This document shows, piece by piece, positions 36,581 to 49,689 of a DNA stretch of 64,000 nt. This DNA is from Sipunculus nudus (lineage: Eukaryota > Annelida > Sipuncula > Golfingiida > Sipunculidae), in contig CM049315.1 of the NCBI GenBank assembly GCA_026874595.1, forward strand, positions 66,783,916 to 66,847,915, read 5' to 3'. The notes below the pieces were generated by a model, which worked only from the letters and a program-made list of their open reading frames with translations, had not been told where the DNA came from and made no database searches. How positions within the stretch are numbered: position 1 is the first letter of the stretch; each line of letters opens with the position of its first letter. The position numbers and the translations under genes were made by a program.

Positions 36581-39500
36581 TAGACGATGAGAGCATATAT
36601 GAGTAGATCCAAGTGAAGATATATCATTCCACCAATAAAATATTTCAAACAAATCAAATTTGTAAATATGCCTAGAGTTTTGCCGGTTCCATCAACCTTA
36701 AACAGACAAATATCTCGAATGCTCCTGTTTTGTTTGAATGTCGCAAAACCAGGGACATGCCCCATTTACCACTGTTAAAGGTCCCATGTTTGTCGGGACG
36801 GGGGAGGGAGGGGGTGGGTGCATTACTAGTCTTCCCGTCTCAAGGTGACCTAGTCCGCCACGTACGGACTCCATTTATCTGTGAGATGGAGTCCGACCGT
36901 CTAGCGGTGAGAGTTCACCCTGCCGTACATGGAGGGACCTGTAACATAAATTATCACTGCTTGTTGTGTGTAGAGAAACAATCTTGTATTTATATATAGA
37001 AATAAACTTTTTATGTATCAAATTAAATCGATATATCACCTTTATGTGCGCCTGTAAATGTTTTTTATCCTTTGAACTGCCGGGGTTCAGTTGTTGCATG
37101 CCAACTGGACACCGCCGGAAAAGGAATCCCATGCAAATTAGGTGGGCAATCTATGCAAAAGATGAATTCGGGGGGGGGGGGGGCTTTTCCCAGGAATGCC
37201 AGTGCCGGGCACTAGGATAGACCATATTTTCATAAGCATCCTTCCCATCATACATCGCTTGTTGTCAATGATGCTAATTTCCTATTGGTTGTTCCAACCG
37301 GAAAGCGCTATCGGCCAGACGGAGACGAAGCAATTTTTGACTTCATCCAGAGTAAGTGCTCATACTTTATTAATGCTGATCATCCAGCAAAAGTTTTGGT
37401 CCCAACGGAGTCTAAGCATCTGTAACAATTATAATATGTGGGGTTTGTTTGGTGTCCTCACGCTTCACAAGGCATATACGTGTCTGAGGGTCTGTACGGA
37501 TCCGTACAAACTTAGATAGTATACTCTCCCCGCCAGAGGCTGCAGCGCTTGTATTGTTTACTATATGTATGTCAGCGCTGCAAGACTGCAGCAAAAGGTG
37601 ACCATGAAGGCGTTTGAAAATACTACCCGTTTAGGGGCATCCGAACGCCAGTGAATTTCCTTGTTAATAGCTGTTTCTGGGAAGACTTGGTCGCAGCAAA
37701 GTAAATCATGTCGGCGTCGTCTCTCCATTCAACTTGTGCATGCATGTATGTGCCTATTGATCTTGTGTGTGCCTATAACTTGTTCTAATTTATAAAGCTA
37801 TTATTTACTTGATTGATTTTACGCAGGTTTTCATCACTATGATTGCAGGTTCAATATATAGGTCTAACGCACGGATGGATCGGGGGGGGGGGGACTAAGG
37901 CGGTAACAACCCCCCCCCCCCCTTTCCCCGCCTATACCTGGGAAATCATTTTTTATGGAGTTATTTTCTATGTGTGTGGATTGGCTGGGTTGTGGGTGCA
38001 TGCCCTCTCTCAATGTGACCATGTTGATAATGATTAAAGCTGCTCCTAAGTGGATTCAGTGACAGCTACGTCTGAAGTTTGTTTACCGTTTCAGCAAAAC
38101 TACACCTCTGTGGAGAAATCGTATACAAGCACACCAAGTTACTGTCACTTTAAATTGGTGGTACCTCCTTGTGGCATCTGATTTTTTTTTAAAGAAATTC
38201 CTGTTGCACTGTTGATAAGTATATCTGGTAAGTTCCCCAACTTTCCATTGAATTTCTTTCAGATGCAGGGTTATCCCACTCCCGTTCTTTTAATCAGTCC
38301 ATTATTTCAATCAGTCCTCATGCACTCTAGCAGTTTTTTCTTGAGAAAGAATTCCCAATGGACCTCTAAGGAGACGGGATGTTACTGCTGTTCATAATCT
38401 GTTTAGTTACATGTAAATATCAGTGAGGCTATATTTATTCTGTGTTAGAGGCTGTTTTGGACTCTCGCCATATGATGAACAAAGCATATCATATATAATA
38501 TGGTAAAATAGTCACGTATTTGTTTATAAACTTACGTGAAATACGATTAGAACAAGCAACTTAATATACCCAGCTCGTCTCTCATGGTTGACACAGTATC
38601 GACTGTCTATTCATTTAAAGGTAATTAACCTTGGTGATGGCAAGTGATAAGCATAGTTAGCATAAATATAATTCAATAAATCCTGTCGGTCTTTGGGCTA
38701 TGAATATGAGAATTATAATGATGTCATTGATATAGAATTAGGATATTTAAAAATATCGGCTTAGTTAGTGTTGTGTTAATGACCATTTTTAAATAACAAA
38801 GAAAAAAATATTGTTTGTGTTTATGGAAGTGTCAAAGTATCCCCTTGATGTCCCTGAATGATTCGAACAGTCATGCCACCAAAACCTACACAAGAAGCAT
38901 ATTTCTTCGTGTAGTTGACTATTGAATGTACAACCTATATATCTATTTTATATGTATTCTTCTGATTAAATAAATTAACCAATATATAACCCCCTATATA
39001 TTTGTCAAGTATATAGGTATGTATATAAAAGACACTGTAATACAAGATTATATCCGTTATGTATATAACAGACACAGTTCTACAATATTATTTCTATTAT
39101 GAATCATACATATAATATACAGAAACAATGAAAACTAGTTGACAATTTTGATCTATTAACCATCATGCTAGACCATCTCTATACACTTAATCATCATGTC
39201 CTTCAGAATTAAATTCGTATTTAGACTTTGGGAATATTAAGCCTGGAGCATTACCTACCATACCTGGGTTAGCCAATGTAACCAGAAAAATAATCAATTT
39301 AGCCTTTTTGTCTGCATGTATATTTATTTTTTTAGATTAAAAATGATTTGTACATACATAAATCAATAAGACCCACTGTAAAGCATGCCGGGCAAAATCA
39401 CATAAACCAGGAATCCATTCTTTTTACGTGAGTCGGCTGCACATCGTCAGTGCTGGAAAATGGTAGGCGTTGATCGCTTATCGGGGTTATGTGATCTCCC

Positions 39501-39748
39501 GCATATTCAATTTGACAGATTTAAGTCGAGGGTTACCCCAGAAGATATATATATCTACTACTTTTTAAGGGCATTTATTTAATTTCACATGACTACAGTA
39601 TAGGGTACACTTGACTGACAGCAAATGTTGAAACACTGACTGGAAAAAGGGTGTCCTTCTGGTTATCCTCCAAAACGGCCAGAGTGACTTGTAGGTTATT
39701 TTGCACTCTTTGATATCACTAATCTGAAATACAACATGAATAAGCTTT
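36581..39748. other. Intergenic, no gene seen
   Basis: Poly-G/C runs at 37161-37172, 37880-37890 and 37911-37923, and a diverged 47-bp tandem pair near 39017-39100. The plus strand at 37675 has an orphan copy of the BTB promoter core. Confidence 0.5.
37674..37690 (+). promoter_or_regulatory. Orphan STAT-like promoter core, opposite strand
   Basis: TTTCTGGGAAGACTTGG on the plus strand resembles the gene 1/4 core (TTTCTGGGAAACTTGG) and the gene 3 core (TTTCTGGGAAGATTGG). No BTB exon follows on the plus strand before 39700. Confidence 0.35.
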
Positions 39749-39754
39749 TTTATT
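39749..39754 (-). terminator. Candidate polyadenylation signal of BTB gene 3
   Basis: AATAAA on the minus strand, 162 bp after the stop codon of gene 3. Confidence 0.5.
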
Positions 39755-39915
39755 GTCGTTTTAATTATGCCACGTTTATCCTTTTAACATTAAATCAATT
39801 AATCTGACATACTTTGTATGTAAATCATAAAAAATAAACATGTCAATAATAATATCTCTGAGAGACCATGGGTCACTCATAACCAGGTAACACATTTAAA
39901 CTCACTGACATGGTC

Positions 39916-42900
39916 TCAGAAAAGATTTGGACGAATTGCAGGCCTTTGAAACCAGTCTCTTCTCATAACGTCACTCAGCCAGGGATCACGTTCAAGAAGA
40001 TGGAGAATATCCTCCTGATCCCTTCCCGACATTCCCTCAGCGTCTTCCCCTTCCAGGTTTTGTTCATTCCATCTGCTTCTGACTTTCTTCAGTATCCTTC
40101 GGATTCCACGCTGATCAAAGAAACATTCATCCATGTTGTCCTCCAAAGACGCTTCCTCAAGACGGTCCAAAAAGCGGCATTTTACAAGTGAGGTAAGTCC
40201 ATCGGTTGGCATGTAATAAGAAGGTGCCGGTGGAACATCAATGTACCGGTCTTGGAACGGACTGTAGATGCCCATTCCGAAAAATACCGATCTGATTGGT
40301 TTAAAAGACAAGTAGATGTCACCATCTCTTCCATAGTGGCTCCCTAAAATATCTGTTTCTGATATTGTGCACGGACGTTCTTTGGGGAACTTCTGTACCT
40401 CCCATGTATTTTCTTGAATCTTGTATACCAGTGCATTGTTCTTCAGCTTAACGAACAGTTGATCAGCGGTCCCGAATAAATATATATACTCCAAGTACTG
40501 GACATCATCTAGGCATTCTCTTGAGACGACGTGCGCAGCTAGACTGGCTAATTGCTTTAATTGTCCATCAGGTGTGAGATGGTACAACAGGAGTTGTAAT
40601 GGTTCCCTCACACAGACAATGTATACAGACCCATCCTTTCTGACTGAAGTCCTGACTTTCAGAGAGGCACCTCCGGGTAGAGCTTTATCCTCACACAGAA
40701 CCTCCCACTTTAATTTCTTGATATTGAGCCAATCAATGCACAACTTGCACATCTTTTTGTTAGCTGTGACGTACATACCACGCAGCCCTTCGTACCATGG
40801 AGCCTTTGTTTTGCTTGTCTTGGTTTTTGCTGTTCCTTTCTTTTCCAGGTAGACTAGTTCTCTTCCGACGTAAAGAACCCCCGAACATTCAACATGAAAT
40901 GATACACAACATTGTAATGATTCTCCCAATCCAACGTGAAAATCATTGTTCGAATAAGGAATGTCATTTATTTGTTTTGTTGAAATATTGAACAACCTTA
41001 ACCTTTCTTTGATCTTGAAGCCAACTATGTCCGCCGAAGGTCCAAGCCCAATTGAAGGGGGGTAGTCTTCATCCAAATAAATACGCTTTTTTGGTATCAC
41101 AACTTTCAACCAAATCTGCTTTTCTGGTCGATAGATTAAAAGGTTGTTCGTTATAGAGTTTAAATGGACAAAAACCTCTTCAAATCTTTCTAGTTCGGTT
41201 TCTTTACTCTCTGTATTCTTCTCCTTTGGTAGAGTCTCAATATTTTCTGCATCTTGTACTTGTGAATCTTTCTTGAACAGATCTATTAATTGCTCAAACT
41301 GATTGATGTACTTCTCTCTTTCACATTTATGTTTCTCACACCAGCTCTGTATGAATGCTTTCATTTTCTCTTTCGAGCAGAACTTCCCCAGACCTCCTGT
41401 CATGAAATGCAGGATATGAGTCGGTTTAATATTTAGTGCCTCGGTGTGGTTGATGAGGGTATCGTGAAATCGACTAACAGCTACGTTTTGTGCAATATCT
41501 TCTACTTCGCCAATGGAGAAGTCAAAGCTGATTGCCCATGTCCACAAACATGTACTCAGACACAGATTCTTCAACAAATACCGTATACACAGTTCCTCTA
41601 CACGTTTGATGCTGAACAGCCGTGCTACCTGGAGAAGTCCTTCAACTTCATCTTTTTCAATCTGGATATGTCCAGTGTACAGGAACTCCAACACAGTAAC
41701 GACTGGCCTGATGGACTGAATCTTGTCTGACATGTCAAACTCTTCTGGTCCAGGGCTCTCATCGCGTGGGGCCATGTTCCTAAAGTAAGCACTGTTGCCA
41801 GCAAGGATACACCAATGAGCAGCTACTTTGCCATTATTGGCTTTCAAAGTGACATCACAGTGCTCGGATCTTTCAAACTGTTGACGTAGCAACATCTGAA
41901 GGTCCTTCCGATTCCTTGCTCGACTGTCATGGCTTGTAAATTTCTCATGTTCTCGCCTCCTCTCCTAAAAAGAAATACAGATGTAAATAAAATGAAGCTT
42001 AATTGAAATTATTTAGGGAATACCTAATCTCTATGTTAGTAGGGGTGCACGTGTTACTAAAATATAGATTTCCAGATGCACCCTGTGGCAGCTCAGACCA
42101 GTGATGCAGTCGAGTGCACACGATCCGAGTTCCATCCCGAGTCCAGACCACTCGAGTCTAAGTCCTTGGGGTTCTAATGCAAGTCCACCTAATTCGAGTC
42201 CGAGTACAAATATTCTTGCTAAAACAAATGCAAACCATGTGCATTACCATGTGACCCCTCGAGTCCTTCCCTCCTACTACAAAAAAAAAAATGCCCCACG
42301 TCACTGAATCATACAGGTGAGGTGGTAATGGCTATTTTAACAAGTGACCCATGGGTCATGACGCTCAGCTGACTGGGAAGAGATTTGCAAAAGGAAATTT
42401 TATCATCTGAATGGTAGTATATACCCATTCAACTGAAGCATCAAACAGATTAACCAACAGGCTGAGATTGTGTCTGTATTAATATATCTAAAAAATAGAA
42501 AAAAAAATTAAAAAAAATACAGGTGGCTCTACCAGTCTGCAGAAACTAATAAAAACACTTAATGTTCAATATCCATGCAAAGAAGCATGGTGGTCTCTGG
42601 ATTAGTTGTTCAGATATTTCAGCTTTCGTATCAATTTTTCCATTATTCTGAGGGATACTTTGCAGTCCTATAGCTTGGAGGATATGGGTAACAGAGACCT
42701 AATTTCAGGTTTCCACAGACACTTTTCATGGGCCTCCTTGCATGACAAGAATGAAGATTCTAGGTCCAGTTGTTACAATTTGTACCCCGTTGACAGATAA
42801 CCACATCTTTAAAGGTCTCAAAAATAAAGAAAAAAATTGGTAAAAATTTGAAAAAAAAATAGAGGTGGCGCACCCAGTCTGCTGAAATTGATGGAACATG

Positions 42901-44942
42901 TCATGATCAATATGTATGCCAAAAATCTCATGATCAATATGCATGCCAAAAATCATGACCATCAGTGATGTAGTTAATGAGATACTGAAGTTTTTGTATG
43001 AAATTTTTCACTATTCTGGGGGGGGGGGGTACTTTGGGGCCCCATAGCTAAAAGGATATGGGTAACAGAGACCTAATTTCTGGTTTCCATGGAGACTTTT
43101 CATAGGTCTCTCAGAATGTCAAGAATGAAGATTTTAAATCCAGTCTTTACGATTTGTGCCCTGTTAACAGAGGTCCACATTTTTAAAAGTCTCAGAAATA
43201 GAGAAAAAAATCGTAAAAAATCGAAAAATACAGGTGGCGCCACCAGTCTGCAGGACCTGATGGAACACTCCATGATCAATATGTATGCCAAAAATCATGA
43301 CCATCAGTGATGTAGTTAATGAGATATTGAAGTTTTTGTATGAATTTTTTTAATATTCTGGGGGGTACTTTGGGCCCGATAGCTCACAGGATATGGGTAA
43401 CAGAGACCTAATTTCTGGTTTCCAAGGAGATTTTTCATGGACCTTTCAGAAAGTCAAGTTACAAGATTCTAGGTCCAACGGTTACGATTTGTGCCTGGTT
43501 AACGGACAGACAGACGGACAGACAGACAGACAGACAACAGACAAAGAGTGATCGCTATAGCTCAGCATGACTGAAAGTCAGCTGAGCTAAAAAATACAGG
43601 TGGCGCCACCAGAATGCAGAAACTGATGAAACACTCCATGATCAATATGTATGCCAAAAATCATGACCATCAGTGATGTAGTTAATGAGATATTGAAGTT
43701 TTTGTATGAATTTTTTTAATATTCTGGGGGGTACTTTGGGCCCGATAGCTCACAGGATATGGGTAACATAGACCTAATTTCAAGTGTTTAAGGAGACTTT
43801 TCATGGGCCTCTCAGCATGTCAAGAGAGAAGATTTTAGGTCCAGTTGTTACGATTTGTGCCATGTTAACAGATGACCACATCTTATGAGGTCTCAAAAAT
43901 AGAGAAAAAAATTTGTAAAAATAAAAAAATAAAGGTGGCGCCACCAGACTGCAGAAACTGATGAAACATTCCATGATCAATATCCATGCAAAGAATCATG
44001 GTGATCAATGCAATAGTTGTTCAGATACTGGAGCTTTTGAATCAAATTTTCCATTATTCTGGGGGGTATTTCGGAGCCCCATAGCTCAGAGGTTATGGGT
44101 AACAGAGACTTAATTTCAGGTTTCCAAAGAGACTTTTAATGGGCCTCCCGGAATTTCAAGAGAGAAGATTCTAGGTCCAGTCATTACAATTTGTGCCCTG
44201 TTAACAGATGACCACATCTCAAGAGGTCTCAAAAATAAAGAAAAAAATTCGTAAAAATCGAAAAAATATAGGTGGCGCCACCAGACTGCAGAAACTGATG
44301 AAACATTCCATGATCAATATCCATGCACAGAATCATGGTGATCAATGCAATAGTTGTTCAGATACTTGAGCTTTTGTATCAAATTTTCCATTTTTCTGGG
44401 GGGTACTTCGGAGCCCCATAGCTCAGAGGTTATGGGTAACAGAGACCTAATTTCAGGTTTCCAAGGAGATTTTTCATGGTACTCCCTGGATGTCAAGTTA
44501 GAAGATTCCAGGTCCAGTGGTTACGATTTGTGCCTGGTTAACGGACAGACAGACGGACAGACAGACAGACAGACGGACGACGGACAAAGAGTGATCGCTA
44601 TAGCTCAGATGACTTTCAGTCAGCTGAGCTAAAAATTCAATCATAATAACTTCCAGATTTTATTAATCACATGATAATGCTACACTTTTACGCAGGTAAA
44701 TGTGGAATATAAAAATGTCATCATTACACTATGACATGTATTGAGAGTCATCAGTAATCTGACAATAAAATAGTGTCACATGTTCTAAATGCTTATAAGC
44801 TCATACATTAACCGTCACCACTTGCAGCCCTGTCTGAGCAGGTACAACATATTGCAGATCTGCGGCTAATTTGATATTTAAATTCTTACATAAATAAATA
44901 AGAATTCCGTACCTCTTTTGACACATCATCCTTGGTAGACAT
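39916..44942 (-). CDS. BTB-BACK protein, gene 3 of cluster
   Basis: Coding exons are 44913-44942 (MSTKDDVSKE) and 39916-41964. The donor is GTACGG at 44912, the acceptor TTTTTAG before 41964, phase 0. The predicted protein has 692 residues. Exon 2 begins ERRREHEKF and continues SRARNRKDLQMLLRQQFERS, so the internal ATG at 41895 is probably not the start. BTB about 34-145 (CDVTL; AAHWCILAGNSAYF), BACK about 146-245 (CLWTWAISFDFS; HFMTGGLGKFC), a Lys/Glu-rich linker (about 250-275) and a beta-rich kelch-like region (LIYRPEKQIWLKV, VRKDGSVYIVCVREP, NTWEVQKFPKERP, MGIYSPFQDRY, NMDECFFDQRGIR). The C-terminus is a short helix-like tail. Predicted cullin-3 adaptor. Its intron is inflated by a repeat array. 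Confidence 0.9.
41965..44912 (-). other. Intron 1 of BTB gene 3
   Basis: 2.9 kb with donor GTACGG and acceptor TTTTTAG. Most of it is the repeat array at 42480-44640. Confidence 0.8.
42480..44640 (+). repeat. Six-unit tandem array, 335-370 bp units, with GGTGGCGCCACC core
   Basis: Unit landmarks CAGGTGGCGCCACCAGTCTG (or decayed) fall at about 42523, 42861, 43232, 43598, 43936 and 44271. Each unit also has ATGATCAATATGTATGCCAA, ATATGGGTAACAGAGACCTA and TTTGTGCC.TGTTAAC. Two units (ending about 43590 and 44635) finish in (GACA)n, then GAGTGATCGCTATAGCTCAG and CAGCTGAGCTAAAAA. Confidence 0.9.
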
Positions 44943-45270
44943 TGTTCAAATTTAAATCAGATTGGCTAAGGTTTGGCTATACATGTGACTTCCATGAAAA
45001 CCGTTTTAACATATGCATTTTCTCAGCCCATGTACCAGTCGGCTGGTAACTGCAAAAGGTTTGTGCCTGACAACGTCAATATTCCCGACTCTTGGATCTC
45101 GTCCAATCTTCCCAGAAATACGTTGGTAGTGTATTCACTATACTCAGTGGGTACAACGTATTGAGCCGCTCCTGGTGGAGTTATTTGCAGAGAGCTTTAC
45201 GACAGACTACAAGCCTGTAATAAACGAAGTAGGCCATATAAACATATAAATATAAAAGGTCTTATTATTC
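44943..45270 (-). promoter_or_regulatory. Promoter of BTB gene 3, proximal module
   Basis: TTCTGGGAA at 45117-45109 on the coding strand, 167 bp before the ATG, within CGTATTTCTGGGAAGATTGG. An inverted CCAAT box adjoins. The module (about 45040-45270) is repeated at 47270-47510 and 48110-48340. Confidence 0.6.
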
Positions 45271-47269
45271 ATGAATATGTAGTTTGTCAGTAGCGGGCAT
45301 CGTCATTTTTTAAATAAATATACCACATAAAAACATGTGCTAACATCCAATAACTATTATTAGTAAGAAAGCGTAGTCCTTGTGTATAGGAACGCACCGA
45401 AACACATAAAAGCAAGGATCCACAAACTGAAATGTTTAAAATGGACCAAACGTTTTATTGTATTTGTGTCCCGGCTATTCGTGTTCAAGGGGACTCATGT
45501 CTTATGTTTATTAGTATTTCCTCACATCGTAAATATTTGATGATATATCTGTAGACAGAAGGTCTAGGCTATTGCATTAAGATGTTTACCATAAGACGGT
45601 GATATATTTCTATTAAAACTCCAGAATAATACCGGTAATAATAACATATGGTGATATTCCATACATATAAACTGTGATTTCGGTACATCATTAATTATTA
45701 TTATCAATCATCTTTCGGTAGGGTAATCTGTCTCCATAAATTTTTAGGCGCGGATCAACGAGGTCGGGGTCGAGACTCGCCCCGCTCCCGACCAATTTTT
45801 TTTCCAGGAGACCTGTAAATTATGTGACAAAAATTTGCCTCAGAATACTCTTACATTTACTATTTACCATAAATATTCTCCTATATATTCCTATAGACGG
45901 ACTTTTTTCAGGTATACAACTTCGTTTAATCAAGATTCAATTGTATACCCAAAATTACATCTGAATTTTCTAAATTTTTCAAGTTATTAGTATAAAAATA
46001 AACTCAGTACTCAAATTTTGCCGAACTTTGACCATATTGCAAATGTACACAATTTATAAACCTTTTGATTTAATAAAAAAATTAAGATCTAAATGGAACT
46101 TCATATATTATTTTCCTGCAGAACGGGAGATAAAGTGATCAGCTTTGTATGTCTACGAGTCTGTCTATTTTCAATATTCAGTAATTGTGAATGAACTTTG
46201 AATAGGTCTATTGCAAGTGTGTACATTTTATAAAATAAGAAATATATATTTTTAATGATATATTATAAAAAATAGATCTAATTGAACAAATATGTAAACT
46301 GCTGAACTCTCAACAGTTATTAAAAAGCCAACCAATGATCATTCATGGTCATAGTATATATCTTATATTCACAAACCGCTCGCATGCTTCAGTTTTAACA
46401 TAATTAAACACATGGTCAGGTCACAACATCTTATTCGCAACAATTTCTTGCTCATCAATACAAATCAATCATATAAACCAACCATGACCTATGTATTACC
46501 TCTTCCTCTCAGACGTAATCTCCATTTGATATTATTTTAGATTTTTACCTTCAAGGTCAAATTCAGCTGAGTATACAGTGACCCATTGGTCCCTTTTTTA
46601 TGTTAGGCAATAATTACAAATAACATACCAGATACAAAAATCCTGAAAGAAAGATCATCAAAATATCGCTGTACTACTTAAAGCCTTATAATAGTTTATA
46701 GTGCATGTATGTGATGATCCTGCATAAACATAAATATTTTAACATTTTTGCTAATTATCTGATTTGTTAAAATAAAAATTAATGCTAAAAAATAAAAACT
46801 TGGTTAAAATTCAGAGGAAAAATTGAAGGATAGTTATTTGTGAGTAATTTCCTCGTTATACGTCTTCTTAGATGAAAAGTTTTATTCTATTTATTAATGT
46901 TTTAGATTTTAAATTGAAATTGCACATTTGGGTACTATATTGGCCCGATTTGTTCACCAGTTACATCTGTTTGGGTCCGTTGGGTTCTGTTTTATGTCCG
47001 TTGTGGTCCGTTTGGGTCCGTTAGGGTAATTAGTCAGACCCTACATTTATAATATATAGTATTTTAATTTATATACAGATCATATATGTACATTTATATA
47101 TATGGTCTGGGGCCAGACATCCTCTGAAAAAAATTCTGGATCAGCGTTTGATTTGTATTAATATGACTTATCTGACGGATTAAAACAGAGAGGGAAATGT
47201 AGTGCTACAGACAGTTTCAGAATAATAGGTTAAAAACATACACTGCTTACATAAACCCATGAATAAATA
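45271..47269. other. Intergenic, AT-rich
   Basis: No gene seen. Around 46968-47030 there are several GGGTCCGTT.GGGT repeats. Confidence 0.5.
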
Positions 47270-47510
47270 ATAGCCTGTCGTAGGTACAAAGAGATCTGCG
47301 CTTGACTATGTCAACGTCCCTAAAACTTGGCACGTGTCCAATCTTGACAGAAATACGTCCTCAGCAAAATCACGACGCTGTATGTGGACATATTAACGTT
47401 ACTGAGCCGAACGTGGTGATCTGCTTAGCAGAGAGGTATACAACAGACCACGCAAGCATGTAGTCAGTCAAGCGGGAAATGTAAAAAATCGTATCACATG
47501 GATAAGCAGG
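47270..47510 (-). promoter_or_regulatory. Second copy of the gene 3 promoter module
   Basis: Same order of blocks as 45040-45270 (GTCAACGT, GTCCAATCTT, CAGAAATACG, ACTGAGC, GCAGAGAG, ACAGACCACGCAAGC). The STAT-like 9-mer is damaged here (TTCTGTCAA on the coding strand). No coding exon follows, so it is a relic or an alternative upstream promoter. Confidence 0.5.
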
Positions 47511-48109
47511 GCTTTCTATTATTTTGAAAAACTAGATGAAAAAGCATGCATGCAAGTATATACCACAAAAAGACGAAACCCTTCTGGCGTTATTTGCGTA
47601 AAAGAAAACACTGGACACATTAAATCAATTTTTATACCATACAACATTTTGTGACAAATTATGTTTCCTGTGTATGGTAAAGAATACCTTACGTAATTAC
47701 ATTCATTGATATTTTATGTCGTATTCAGTTTATGACAGATCTGTCATAACATTTTTGGAATCTCCCATGTCCTTGGGGTTATGGTGATATGCCAAAACGT
47801 GCTGCTAGAAATCAAAACTGAAATCTGACCAAATTTTAATGTCTCAAAACTGAACAATCTCTGAATTTAATAGCTGATCCTTTCTGTTAATTAAAACATA
47901 ATTAAATTATATCTTTTAAAATGTATAGGCAATCTGTCCTCATAAAACTCGCTTTTTATAAACGATATTCCCTTGCATATGTTTATATGACTAATATGGC
48001 AAAATAATGCTTAGAAGGATATGTGAATATTATACTGCTAAGCACGCTTTCACTCAAATTAAACATATATATATAGGCCTACGCATTAAAAACATATACA
48101 ACAACGCAT

Positions 48110-48340
48110 CTATACCAGCCTTTAGGTAATCGAAAAAAAGGTCCGCGGTTGACAGTAGCAGTTGTCCTCAAATTTGGCTCTAGTCCAATCTCCCCAGAAA
48201 TACGCCGGTAGAGAATTGACTGCGCGTAATGATGACAAAAACTACTGAGCTATACGGGGTGATGTTATTTGCCGAGAGTTGTTCAAGACCACGCAAGCGT
48301 ATAATCAGCCGTGCAAGATATGCAAATAATCATATCACAC
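48110..48340 (-). promoter_or_regulatory. Third copy of the gene 3 promoter module
   Basis: Same block order. The 9-mer reads TTCTGGGGA on the coding strand (one change). It shares ACCACGCAAGC with the second copy. It also contains ATGCAAAT (48320-48327), a perfect POU octamer. Confidence 0.5.
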
Positions 48341-48599
48341 ATGAATGCTGTTCGTCTATATAAATACCCTAAGAATACGCATGCGCACTAAACCAATATG
48401 TATTACCAATATTAATAATAATAGACAGAACCCCTGGCAGCAAAGTGAAACATTCAAAACAACTAGATACGGGTAGTCGACAAGCGACAACTTGTATCCG
48501 CCAAAATCAGAGAGCTAGGTACCGGTGAAGTGAGGAATGGATTGAGTGGTTTGTTGCACCACTCCTGAATGAAGTCCACTAAAACTCTTAGAAAAGGGC

Positions 48600-49035
48600 A
48601 TTAATTTATTCAACAAAAGCAGAGAAGAAGGTGGCACCACCTATCTGGTTATGCAAAAAAATCCAACACTTTGAACCATTCCTGAGATATGAGCAATTTT
48701 GACCCAAAGCAAATGTATGAATGGAGGCCAAGCAAAAATGACTGCATGTGGCGCCACCAGTCTTCAGTTCAAGATGGAGAGATCCAAGATCTATAGACAT
48801 GCAAAATTTCAGCTTAATACATTGTACCACTCCTGAGATATGGGCTAAAAGACACCCAGATGAGTACTGCACAGAAAGGATTGCAGGTGAAACCACCTGT
48901 CTTTGTTATGCACAACTACAGAGGTGAGGGAACAACTATGCCAGGTTTCGGAAAGATCGGGCCAAGGGTCTCAGAGGAGTTTTCTGTAAACGAATGCCAC
49001 AGCCACGTCGGAACCCGCGCAAAAACATAGTATCT
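48600..49035 (+). repeat. GGTGGCGCCACC-family repeat
   Basis: Cores at about 48633, 48748 and 48890 (partly decayed). Its end (GTTTCGGAAAGATCGG, GTCTCAGAGGAGTTTTCTG, CGGAACCCG) recurs at the end of the array at 50800. Confidence 0.7.
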
Positions 49036-49689
49036 GCAAAACTCTCTTTTGGCGGATACAAAAACAGATCCCAAGAACACCATGGTTTATACTATACTTA
49101 TATCATATATTATATTATTATTTGAGTAGATAAATAATGATCATTGTCTGTGATAAAATGTAAACAATAGGGCCCTGTTGCAATAAGAATGTAAAGACTT
49201 AAGCCCCACACCAGAGATAGGCCCCAAAACCCTGACTTAGGCAAGCCCAATATTTAAGTCTGTTGCAATAACCTAGGTTTTGCAAAGACCAGCTTAAGTC
49301 CTAGAAATCCCCTTTTTTAATGCCACCTACGGATGAGTGACACCTGTCAAATTTTTATTGTCAAAGATCTTATTATTTTCTTTCAGAGTATATACAATTA
49401 TTATTTTATTCATTCAACTGCTTTATAAATTTCATCTATCAATGGAAAAATGGTCATTAATTGTGCCAACATCTTGTTTTGAAATGAGACAGAAAGATAT
49501 GCTGCTAGAACGCATCTGATACATCTGATCTGATATAGCCATTGGATATACTCTCAACATAGCCATTAAAATAGCCCATACGAAAAAATAAGTGAAGTAA
49601 CGGACATTTTAGTCATACTACATAAATTTTAACATGACATGGTCACATAAATTTTTTAATGTCACTGCAAAGATATGAGTGATTTTATC
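49036..49689. other. Intergenic, no gene seen
   Basis: AT-rich with short frames only. Confidence 0.5.
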
